Shown: in pieces, positions 1 through 5,545 of the stretch | Layout: the number at the start of each line of letters is the position of its first letter | How positions within the stretch are numbered: position 1 is the first letter of the stretch | Origin: Candidatus Stahliibacteriota bacterium | Lineage (GTDB): Bacteria; Hydrothermota; Tepidihabitantia; SM23-42 | Direction of reading: 5' to 3' | DNA length: 10,205 nucleotides | Assembly (NCBI GenBank): GCA_030670605.1 | Contig: DAOVBK010000033.1 | Coordinates: 1 to 10,205, forward strand | Made by a program: the position numbers and the translations under genes | Notes under the pieces: generated by a model | What the model was told of the DNA's origin: nothing | The model's input: only the letters and a program-made list of their open reading frames with translations | Databases searched by the model: none

Positions 1-1
1 C

Positions 2-302
2 CTAGAATGGCAATGGTAATGTGCTCGTTTTGAAAATAGAAATCGCAAGTAAATAAGCTAATGCGGTTATGACGGTTGCACCAAGTAGATTCAAGAAAAA
101 GCCTGATTTTGCCATTTCGGGTGTTCTAATGTAACCACTGCCAAACAGAAATGGGAATTGCTTCGGTAATCCACCACGTTGCCATGAGTACTGCGATGGC
201 AGCAGTCATCTTTGCAACGGTGCTCATTCCAGGTATGGGCGGTACGTTGAGTATAGTGACAAAGAAGACCACTCCCAGGAAAAGTCCGAGCTTCTGCCGC
301 AT
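2..302 (-). pseudogene. Broken SLC13/DASS-family (Na+/dicarboxylate-type) transporter with a large internal deletion
   Basis: Two pieces of one transporter family lie head to tail in different frames. The ATG at 302 opens a 58-codon frame (stop 126-128) that reads like the start of divalent anion:sodium symporters: a first hydrophobic segment, then the characteristic MATWWITEAIPIS at residues 40-52. The reading then runs out as VWQWLH-stop. One base out of phase, from about 148 to the stop at 2-4, the sequence encodes the usual last segment of the same family: LFGSGYIRTPEMAKSG followed by a final membrane helix and a short tail. Intact family members are roughly 450-550 residues, so about 400 central residues are missing and the junction near 148-158 is frameshifted. 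It follows the EamA gene by 44 bases in the same direction. The family match is by motif recognition. Whether this is a real deletion or an assembly collapse cannot be decided here. Confidence 0.75.
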
Positions 303-346
303 CTCTGACTATCATAGCCGTATGCCACCTGTAATCAAGAAAAACA

Positions 347-1228
347 CTACGGAACCTTCTCTTTCTTGGCGAGGCAGTAGATGCCTCCAAGGAGGCCGAG
401 TATACCAGTACCCTGCATGACCGTGACATGCTCTTGGAGAACAAGAAAGCCAAGGAGTGTAGCAAAGAATGGTGTGGAAAGCTCAAGCGCGGCTACCTGA
501 GCAGCCTTGATCAATCGTATACCCTCATAGTAGAGAATCGTCCCGATGCCGATAACAAGCCCGATAAGAACCTGATATATGCTCATGATCTCAATGCCAC
601 TCGTCAGGAGCTGATAGGACACGAAAATAATGCCGGCGAACAAGAAACGGTAAAAGGCGATGACGACAGCGGGTAATTCTCTTAAGTACCTACGCGCAAC
701 GATTGCCGTTGTTGCCCATGCGACCGTCGCAAGCAGCACATAGAGATCACCGGTTGTACCGAACTGCAGAGCAATCAGGTTTTCAGTAGTTTTGGTTGTT
801 ACGAGGAATCCGGCAATGAGCATAAACACAATGCCAGCATAGTCATATCTGGTCAGTTTCTCCCGCGTAAGCATGACGGTTCCTATCACAATAACGAATA
901 CTGGTTGCATGTGTCCTATGAGAACTGCGTTGATAACCGGAACGCGCGTCAGCGCATATATGTACATGAGGTCGGCGAACAGTGTTGCAACAAGGGACAG
1001 ATAAATGAGCTGAGGAATATGCTGGCGTGCAACAGCGACCCGTTTTCCTGTGGCGATAAGGTAAACAACAATGATTATCAGACTGAAGAGTATTCTCGTG
1101 GCAAAGGTATTAAGGTAGTCTGTGCTCCGGTACGATAGCTTTGCGAAAATAGGCTCGAGCGCCCACATAACACTTGCACCGAGCGTGACGAGTACACCGA
1201 TACGTTTCTTATCCGTACCCTTTGACAT
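347..1228 (-). CDS. EamA-family (DMT superfamily) membrane transporter
   Basis: This is a 293-residue, very hydrophobic protein with the duplicated layout of drug/metabolite transporters. One EamA repeat spans about residues 10-140 and a second about 155-288, ten helices in all. Recognisable family features are the early ASVMWALEPIFAKLS helix, the GHMQPVFVIVIG stretch near the end of the first repeat, and AALELSTPFFATLLGFLVLQE in the second. It acts in the inner membrane, usually as an exporter of small metabolites; the substrate cannot be read from sequence. The start is ATG at 1228, 30 bases after the arginine decarboxylase stop, with no clear ribosome binding site, so it is probably translated from the same message. 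Pairing with the decarboxylase suggests, as inference only, movement of an amino acid or amine such as agmatine. Confidence 0.88.
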   Translation of the reverse strand: MSKGTDKKRIGVLVTLGASVMWALEPIFAKLSYRSTDYLNTFATRILFSLIIIVVYLIATGKRVAVARQHIPQLIYLSLVATLFADLMYIYALTRVPVINAVLIGHMQPVFVIVIGTVMLTREKLTRYDYAGIVFMLIAGFLVTTKTTENLIALQFGTTGDLYVLLATVAWATTAIVARRYLRELPAVVIAFYRFLFAGIIFVSYQLLTSGIEIMSIYQVLIGLVIGIGTILYYEGIRLIKAAQVAALELSTPFFATLLGFLVLQEHVTVMQGTGILGLLGGIYCLAKKEKVP

Positions 1229-1258
1229 GCTACAAGTGATTACGAATATGTATGCTTG

Positions 1259-1801
1259 TTACGGTACGAAGACAGCAGCCGCGATGACGGTCGTCCACAA
1301 CCCTGACTTGTTGCCGATTGCGGTCTGTGTTATGTTAGAGGTTTTTACGATTTTTGTCGAGATTTTCCAGAGCTCTTTCCGTTCGTCATAACTCTTGTCA
1401 GGATCAAACGGAAGACCGAGCGTTGTTGCAAGCATTTGCGCAGCGAGGTCCTCTGCCTTATCACCAGCTTTGTTTTCTGTCTCACCGTAGGAGTAATATT
1501 CAGAAAGATAGCCATACTGGTCCCTATCGCGCGGTATTGCAACCCCAATGGCTGCAGCAATGAGCCGGTGGGGTTCATCTGAGCAACACTCGGACATGAC
1601 CGCGTAGACGATTTCGCCCGCTGCAAGGTGCTTGAGTCCTCTTTGGCGCGATAGCATTTTGGCACCTGGCGGGAGAATGCTTGAGCACCGTACGATGTTG
1701 AAACGTGCTATGCTGGCATTCCTGAGTGCTGCCTCAAAGCTCGTGAGCTTCTCTCGATGTTTACCAACACCTTTTGTTAAGAAAACATGCTTTGGTACCA
1801 C
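1259..1801 (-). CDS. pdaD: Pyruvoyl-dependent arginine decarboxylase proenzyme
   Basis: The 180-residue product matches the pyruvoyl arginine decarboxylase family (M. jannaschii type), which converts arginine to agmatine and CO2, the first step of the agmatine route to putrescine. The proenzyme cleaves itself between two serines; here that is S40-S41 in CSSILPPGAK, giving a small beta chain and an alpha chain capped by the pyruvoyl group. Other family hallmarks are VFLTKGVG near the start, YGYLSEYYSYGE at 96-107 (E101 probably corresponds to the catalytic glutamate), and a C-terminal NKSGLWTTVIAAAVF. The start is GTG at 1801, chosen because AGGAG at 1810-1814 sits 8 bases upstream. That site begins only two bases beyond the 3' end of tRNA-Ala. 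The family is best known in archaea, chlamydiae and some uncultured bacteria. Length and motifs look intact. Confidence 0.92.
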   Translation of the reverse strand: MVPKHVFLTKGVGKHREKLTSFEAALRNASIARFNIVRCSSILPPGAKMLSRQRGLKHLAAGEIVYAVMSECCSDEPHRLIAAAIGVAIPRDRDQYGYLSEYYSYGETENKAGDKAEDLAAQMLATTLGLPFDPDKSYDERKELWKISTKIVKTSNITQTAIGNKSGLWTTVIAAAVFVP

Positions 1802-1816
1802 GGTCGTTTCTCCTCA

Positions 1817-1889
1817 TGGAGCAGACCAGAGTCGAACTGGCGGCCTTCTCGCTGCGAACGAGACGCTCTCCCAACTGAGCTACTGCCCC
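1817..1889 (-). tRNA. tRNA-Ala (anticodon CGC)
   Basis: The 73-nucleotide reverse-strand sequence folds as a full cloverleaf. The acceptor arm GGGGCAG pairs with CTGCTCC and contains a G3-U70 wobble, the alanine identity element. The D arm is GCTC/GAGC, the anticodon arm is TCTCG/CGAGA around loop TTCGCAG, and the T arm holds TTCGACT. The anticodon CGC reads GCG codons. The discriminator base is A73. CCA is not encoded: the next bases are TGAG, which already belong to the ribosome binding site of pdaD. It lies 48 bases downstream of gmk and has its own promoter. Confidence 0.97.
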
Positions 1890-1900
1890 GATAACGAATC

Positions 1901-1928
1901 ATTATAGCAAACACTCTATTTAAGTCAA
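1901..1928 (-). promoter_or_regulatory. Sigma-70-type promoter of tRNA-Ala (and probably pdaD-eamA)
   Basis: On the minus strand, TTGACT (1928-1923) and a perfect TATAAT (1906-1901) are separated by 16 bases. Transcription would start near 1894, about five bases before the tRNA 5' end. No terminator is visible between the tRNA and pdaD, so this promoter probably also serves the decarboxylase and transporter genes. Confidence 0.82.
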
Positions 1929-1937
1929 CAAAAATGT

Positions 1938-2531
1938 TCACCCCTTACCCACTTCTTTGTCGAGTATCGACAAGATCTTCTTAACTACTCTATCAACAGT
2001 CTTATTTTCAATGACGTATGTGTAATCTTTCTTATATTTCAGTTCCTCTACCGCGCGTATAAGCCTACTTTCTATCTCCGTATGTCTATCAGTATTCCTG
2101 TTCCTGAGCCGTCTCTCAAGTTCTTTGAGATTGGGGGGTTCAATAAAGAAATAAATCCCTTCGGGAAATAGTTCCATCAGTGCTTTTGCACCTTGAACAT
2201 CGACATCCATGAGCACATGACATCCTTGACTAATGATCTCAATCAATTTTTGTTTAGGCGTACCGTACAAATTTCCATGTACACGTGCATGTTCGATGAA
2301 ACGTCCTTTATTCACCCATGCCTTGAATTCTTTCTCACTGAGGAAGAAATACTCCTTTCCTTCTACTTCACCTTTTCTTTTTGGCCTGGATGTTGCTGAA
2401 ATAGATGTACACAGATCTGTTCTGCGTCTGAGTATTTCGCTGTGTATGGTTGTTTTGCCAACACCAGAAGGACCGGAAAGTACGATTACCCTGCCTCGAG
2501 CGTTCGATTCTTGATTGCCTCTACAGCACAT
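1938..2531 (-). CDS. gmk: Guanylate kinase
   Basis: This 197-residue enzyme phosphorylates GMP (and dGMP) to the diphosphate with ATP, in the cytoplasm. The P-loop GPSGVGKTT is at residues 20-28. The GMP-binding region follows with ISATSRPKRKGEVEGKEYFF and the acidic/aromatic FIEHARVHGNLYGTPK; the VLMDVDVQGAKALM strand and the RLRNR lid segment are as expected. Length is typical. The ATG at 2531 gives about 13 residues ahead of the first strand. It has no obvious ribosome binding site, but the frame upstream contains no ATG, GTG or TTG, so this is the only sensible start. The yicC-gmk order is conserved in many bacteria. An omega-subunit gene (rpoZ), which often follows gmk, is absent here; a tRNA gene comes next instead. 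Confidence 0.96.
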   Translation of the reverse strand: MCCRGNQESNARGRVIVLSGPSGVGKTTIHSEILRRRTDLCTSISATSRPKRKGEVEGKEYFFLSEKEFKAWVNKGRFIEHARVHGNLYGTPKQKLIEIISQGCHVLMDVDVQGAKALMELFPEGIYFFIEPPNLKELERRLRNRNTDRHTEIESRLIRAVEELKYKKDYTYVIENKTVDRVVKKILSILDKEVGKG

Positions 2532-2585
2532 GTGATGATGTGTGAGATGCGGGCCCTGGACGACCGATGTGAGCTGAGCCTTATG

Positions 2586-2612
2586 AAAAACGAAAATGCC
2601 TTTGGCGTTTCC
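2586..2612 (-). terminator. Weak hairpin plus T-run between yicC and gmk (possible attenuator)
   Basis: Just after the yicC stop, the minus strand can fold as GGAAA-C-GCC / AAA / GGC-A-TTTTC: a stem of eight pairs, one of them G-T, with one C-A mismatch and a three-base loop. The run GTTTTT follows. This resembles a weak intrinsic terminator or attenuator. No clear promoter for gmk is seen in the remaining bases, so complete termination here is unlikely. Confidence 0.28.
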
Positions 2613-2614
2613 CG

Positions 2615-3490
2615 TTACTCAATGTTTTGAACCTGCTCCCTTATTTTTTCGATTTCTTCTTTTATGCAAACGACTGCCTTGCTTATTTCGAGAAAATTCG
2701 CCTTGACACTGAGTGTGTTTGCCTCCCGCTGCATCTCCTGGAGCAAGAAGTTGAGTTTGCGACCCGGGTGCGCCTCGCGTTCAAATGCATCTTTGAAGAG
2801 CGCTATATGACTCAACAGTCTTTTGCATTCTTCTGTAACATCGGTCCGGTCTACGGTGTACAGTAGTTCCTGATAGAACCGTTCTTCATTGAGTTCGCGG
2901 ATACTGTCATTGACAAGGTCGAGCAGATGATTCTTGTAATGCTCATTCCGTTTCGGTATCAGTTTCTCAATGCCGAGTGTATGTTTCTCAATCAATCTGA
3001 TTGATTTGTTTACTGCCCGTGCGATGTTCTCACCTTCTTTGTGTTTCATCCGGAGGAACGCCTGTAACGCCTTTTCTAGGATTGGCTTAAATGCTTTGTA
3101 GACACCCGATGCATCGGCCCTGTGCTGGCTGAACTTGATCAACCCGGCAATTGACAGCAATGTGTTGATATTAAGTTCGCCGCTTATCTTGTGTTGTTTT
3201 TTGAGTTGATCGACAAGCCCGAGGTATGCATGAAGCAACGATTTGTCTATTTCTACTCTGCTCGGCAAGATCTCACGATCCTGTTGAATGATCACGATAA
3301 TATGACCTCGTGAGACCTTTTTCTGAATGCAACGACGGATGTCATCTTCGAATGGCAGAAAGCAATTCGGGCACTTAACAGATATTTCAAGGAAACGGTG
3401 GTTATATGATTTTATCTCGACATCAAACTTGATCAATGGTTTTTTAATCGTACCACTTGCTCGACCCATCCCGGTCATACTGAATGGCAT
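2615..3490 (-). CDS. yicC: YicC/YloC-family endoribonuclease
   Basis: This is a 291-residue member of the YicC family. E. coli YicC is an endoribonuclease implicated in RNA turnover; the family is nearly always near gmk. The N-terminal signature SMTGMGRASG is at residues 4-13, followed by VEIKSYNHRFLEISVK. The C-terminal signature reads HPGRKLNFLLQEMQREANT, followed by VKANFLEISKAVVCIKEEIEKIREQVQN, a helical oligomerisation tail. The usual PxGRKL spacing is one residue shorter here. The ATG at 3490 directly follows the dtd stop (TAG then ATG), and GGAGG at the very end of dtd provides the ribosome binding site, so the two are translationally coupled. Length is normal for the family. Confidence 0.95.
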   Translation of the reverse strand: MPFSMTGMGRASGTIKKPLIKFDVEIKSYNHRFLEISVKCPNCFLPFEDDIRRCIQKKVSRGHIIVIIQQDREILPSRVEIDKSLLHAYLGLVDQLKKQHKISGELNINTLLSIAGLIKFSQHRADASGVYKAFKPILEKALQAFLRMKHKEGENIARAVNKSIRLIEKHTLGIEKLIPKRNEHYKNHLLDLVNDSIRELNEERFYQELLYTVDRTDVTEECKRLLSHIALFKDAFEREAHPGRKLNFLLQEMQREANTLSVKANFLEISKAVVCIKEEIEKIREQVQNIE

Positions 3491-3934
3491 CTATTCCTCC
3501 ATGATGATGGTAACTGGTCCCCTGTTCTGCAGCGAGACAAGCATACATTCACCAAAACGGCCTCCTTTTGCAGTGATCCCCACACTGTTGAGTGTTTTGA
3601 TGAAGTATTCATACAGTCGCTCGGCTTCATGAGGTTCTTCGGCATCGATGAATGATGGTCTCCTTCCGTGTGATGTGTCAGCGAGGAGCGTGAACTGAGG
3701 CACAACCAATACTTCGCCGTGTACGTCCTTAACAGAAAGATTGAACTTGTTGTCCGTATCTTCGAAAATTCGCATGTTACGGCACCGGTCTGCAAGCTTT
3801 TTGGCATGTTCCTCTGTATCACCCTTCTTAACCCCAAGAAAAATCAATAAGCCGTTCTTGATCGTGCTCACAACAGAATCTCCAACGTTTACTTGTGACT
3901 GTGAAACTCTTTGAATCACTGCCTTCATCCACAT
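3491..3934 (-). CDS. dtd: D-aminoacyl-tRNA deacylase (DTD)
   Basis: DTD is a cytoplasmic homodimer that hydrolyses D-amino acids, and glycine wrongly attached to tRNA-Ala, from tRNA. The protein starts with the family opening MKAVIQRVSQ and carries the invariant NxGPVT motif as NRGPVTI at 137-143, whose Gly-cisPro element gives chiral selectivity. The other signature, normally SQFTL, reads PQFTL (79-83), followed by GRRPSF at 90-95. The 147-residue length is standard. I chose ATG 3934 because it shares its first base with the stop of the upstream DJ-1 gene (TGATG), a classic coupling arrangement. GTG at 3937 and ATG at 3928, which would give exactly MKAVIQRV, are alternatives. Its stop abuts the yicC start. 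The gene is bracketed, at a distance, by tRNA-Gly and tRNA-Ala. Confidence 0.95.
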   Translation of the reverse strand: MWMKAVIQRVSQSQVNVGDSVVSTIKNGLLIFLGVKKGDTEEHAKKLADRCRNMRIFEDTDNKFNLSVKDVHGEVLVVPQFTLLADTSHGRRPSFIDAEEPHEAERLYEYFIKTLNSVGITAKGGRFGECMLVSLQNRGPVTIIMEE

Positions 3935-4536
3935 CACTCGTCTGCCAAGGTATTGAGTACTGTCTTGGCGAACTCTTTTGTTGCTTGCGGACCAGAGCAG
4001 GTAATAATGTTACTACAAACCTCTACATCTGCACCCGTGTAGACGCCACCGCACATGCCGATGTCATCTTGGGCGGTTGGGTACACGGTCGCGTTAATAT
4101 CTTTGAGAATGCCTGCACGACCGAGGACAACCGGCGCCAAACAAATAGCTGCGATGGTTTTGCTTTCACTGTGAAATGCAGTGACAATGCTGTGCAGTTC
4201 TTTGTTATCCCAGAGCTTCTCACATCCGGTGCCACCAATAACGACGATAGCATCGTATTCGTCTGGCACAACATCTTCAAACACGATATCAGGTTTCACT
4301 GTCATGCCGAGACTTCCGTGTGCTGGTGTCGTGTCGGTCGACGCGACTGTTATCGCAATGCCTGCTTTCTTGAATAAACCATGAGATGCCGTGAATTCAT
4401 CATCGCGGAAATCCTCATGCGCGATCACCATGAGCATTGATTTAGCGATCTGTGGAATTTCATCCACTTTCGATTGTTCTTCACCTGTACCGCAGGTAAG
4501 GAGTATGAACAGCATGCATGCAATGCATTGTCTCAT
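3934..4536 (-). CDS. DJ-1/PfpI-family protein with an N-terminal export signal
   Basis: The 200-residue product belongs to the DJ-1/PfpI class I glutamine-amidotransferase-like superfamily, which includes glyoxalase III/deglycase-type enzymes, chaperones and peptidases. The nucleophile elbow is AICLAP with C132; the partner acidic residue is probably E47 in HEDFRDDEF. IVVIGGTG (97-104) and the C-terminal IITCSGPQATKEFA fit the fold. Residues 1-18 form a short hydrophobic leader; LLTC-G at 12-16 resembles a lipobox, but threonine before the cysteine is unusual, so lipoprotein versus ordinary Sec signal is open. The start is ATG 4536, set by AGGAGG at 4543-4548, six bases upstream. The frame continues upstream only by reading through tRNA-Gly, which is not coding. 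Its stop overlaps the dtd start. The exact reaction is unknown. Confidence 0.87.
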   Translation of the reverse strand: MRQCIACMLFILLTCGTGEEQSKVDEIPQIAKSMLMVIAHEDFRDDEFTASHGLFKKAGIAITVASTDTTPAHGSLGMTVKPDIVFEDVVPDEYDAIVVIGGTGCEKLWDNKELHSIVTAFHSESKTIAAICLAPVVLGRAGILKDINATVYPTAQDDIGMCGGVYTGADVEVCSNIITCSGPQATKEFAKTVLNTLADE

Positions 4537-4562
4537 GATACGCCTCCTGTGCGTTTCACTAC

Positions 4563-4634
4563 AGCGGGAGACGGGACTCGAACCCGCAACCAACGGCTTG
4601 GAAGGCCGTGACTCTACCATTGAGCTACTCCCGC
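4563..4634 (-). tRNA. tRNA-Gly (anticodon TCC)
   Basis: The reverse strand gives a complete cloverleaf. The acceptor arm GCGGGAG pairs perfectly with CTCCCGC; the D arm is GCTC/GAGT. The anticodon stem ACGGC/GCCGT encloses loop CTTCCAA (anticodon TCC), and the T arm GCGGG/CCCGT encloses TTCGAGT. The discriminator is T73, usual for bacterial glycine tRNAs. CCA is not encoded; GTAGTG follows. It lies 43 bases after the methyltransferase gene with its own promoter, and 26 bases before the DJ-1/PfpI start. Confidence 0.97.
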
Positions 4635-4642
4635 GCTCACGT

Positions 4643-4670
4643 ATTATAGTAATTCGTGTTGAAAAGTCAA
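4643..4670 (-). promoter_or_regulatory. Sigma-70-type promoter of tRNA-Gly (and probably the DJ-1/dtd/yicC/gmk genes)
   Basis: The minus strand reads TTGACT (4670-4665), 16 bases, then a perfect TATAAT (4648-4643). Transcription would start near 4636, within two or three bases of the mature tRNA end. The -35 element lies inside a small inverted repeat, GTTGA-CTTT-TCAAC. No terminator is visible between the tRNA and the following protein gene. Confidence 0.83.
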
Positions 4671-4677
4671 CAAATGG

Positions 4678-5427
4678 TTATTTGCGGGCGACGACAATGA
4701 GCCGTGTTGCCTTGCTATCATACGGAGCACCAGCAAGGTCACCATATACGGCGCTTTTTCGAAAACCTGCTTGTTTGAGGAGTGCACAGAGTTCCGCTGC
4801 CGAGTAAAAACGTATTTTGAATGTGAATTCTTTTCTTCGATTGCCCTTCAGGATAATCCAGCGGTTCTCGAGCGTGCTCCAATCATTACTCGGCGTGCGC
4901 TCCTCCATGACGATCGTACCTTCAAGCTCGTACCAATCTCTGGGGCGAAAGATGCGGGCGAGGACTTCTTTGCCCATGAGATCAATGACAAAAAAGCCGC
5001 CTTTTTTCAATGCGGCATACATGTGCTCTGCAACGCGTACATCATCTCTTTGTGTTTTGAAATAGCCAAAAGATGTGTTAAGATTGATCACCGCATCGAA
5101 TGTGTTCGTTCGACGAAACCGTCGCATGTCTTGCTGGAAGAAATCAATAGCGAGACCTTCGTGCTTTGCTTTTCTACGCGCCTCGCGGAGATACATGGCA
5201 GTCAAATCAACCCCGGTCACGAGATACCCGCGGCGTGCGAACTCCAGCGAGTGCCGTCCAACACCGCAGCACAGATCGAGGATTTTCGCGCCTCGCTTGA
5301 ACTTCAGCAAAGATATGATGTTGTTGACATCTTCTGTTGCCATTTCCCACCGGCGCTGCCTGAACAGAATCGGATGTACAGTACGCCAGAAATCTTTGTT
5401 TTGGAACCATGTGCCTCTTCTCCTCAT
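4678..5427 (-). CDS. Class I SAM-dependent methyltransferase
   Basis: The 249-residue protein has a Rossmann-type methyltransferase core. Motif I is KILDLCCGVGRHS (48-60), the glycine-rich SAM-binding loop. VTGVDL follows at 70-75, with D74 expected to bind the SAM ribose. QQDMRRF and FDAVINLNTSFGYF form motifs II-IV, and LKKGGFFVIDLMG is the following strand. The second half (EERTPSNDWSTLENRWIIL, FKIRFYSAAELCALLKQAGF) is the mixed beta/alpha substrate region seen in many small-molecule methyltransferases. The substrate cannot be assigned. The start is ATG 5427, supported by AAGGAG at 5435-5440. It is the first gene of the minus arm, transcribed from the divergent promoter, and ends 43 bases before tRNA-Gly. 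Confidence 0.9.
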   Translation of the reverse strand: MRRRGTWFQNKDFWRTVHPILFRQRRWEMATEDVNNIISLLKFKRGAKILDLCCGVGRHSLEFARRGYLVTGVDLTAMYLREARRKAKHEGLAIDFFQQDMRRFRRTNTFDAVINLNTSFGYFKTQRDDVRVAEHMYAALKKGGFFVIDLMGKEVLARIFRPRDWYELEGTIVMEERTPSNDWSTLENRWIILKGNRRKEFTFKIRFYSAAELCALLKQAGFRKSAVYGDLAGAPYDSKATRLIVVARK

Positions 5428-5461
5428 AGCATAACTCCTTGCACGTTCACACTACATGGCA

Positions 5462-5490
5462 AGTGTAGCGCACAAGAGACGCAAAGTCAA
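5462..5490 (-). promoter_or_regulatory. Promoter of the methyltransferase gene
   Basis: The minus strand reads TTGACT (5490-5485), 17 bases, then TACACT (5467-5462). Initiation would be near 5455, giving a leader of about 28 bases that holds the AAGGAG ribosome binding site. It stands back to back with the permease promoter. Confidence 0.7.
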
Positions 5491-5499
5491 CACTGTTCG

Positions 5500-5527
5500 T
5501 TGACAGAAACAACAAATGAAATACACT
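5500..5527 (+). promoter_or_regulatory. Promoter of the purine permease gene
   Basis: A perfect TTGACA (5500-5505) and TACACT (5522-5527) are separated by 16 bases. Initiation near 5534 would leave only about 12 bases before the ATG at 5546, starting inside the GAGGAGG ribosome binding site (5533-5539). A purine riboswitch is therefore not possible from this promoter. Confidence 0.72.
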
Positions 5528-5545
5528 ATGACGAGGAGGTTGCCG

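Noticed and set aside
4537..4620. N-terminal extension of the DJ-1/PfpI protein (28 extra residues)
   Set aside because: The extension is tRNA-Gly read as codons (SRPSKPLVAGSSPVSR is a familiar tRNA translation artefact). A strong ribosome binding site marks ATG 4536 instead.
5516..5545. Earlier in-frame ATG for the permease
   Set aside because: It lies between the -35 and -10 boxes, has no ribosome binding site, and the family starts at MLEKLFRLQEKGTS.
5528..5545. Purine riboswitch ahead of the permease
   Set aside because: Only about 12 bases are transcribed before the start codon and no aptamer-like sequence is present.
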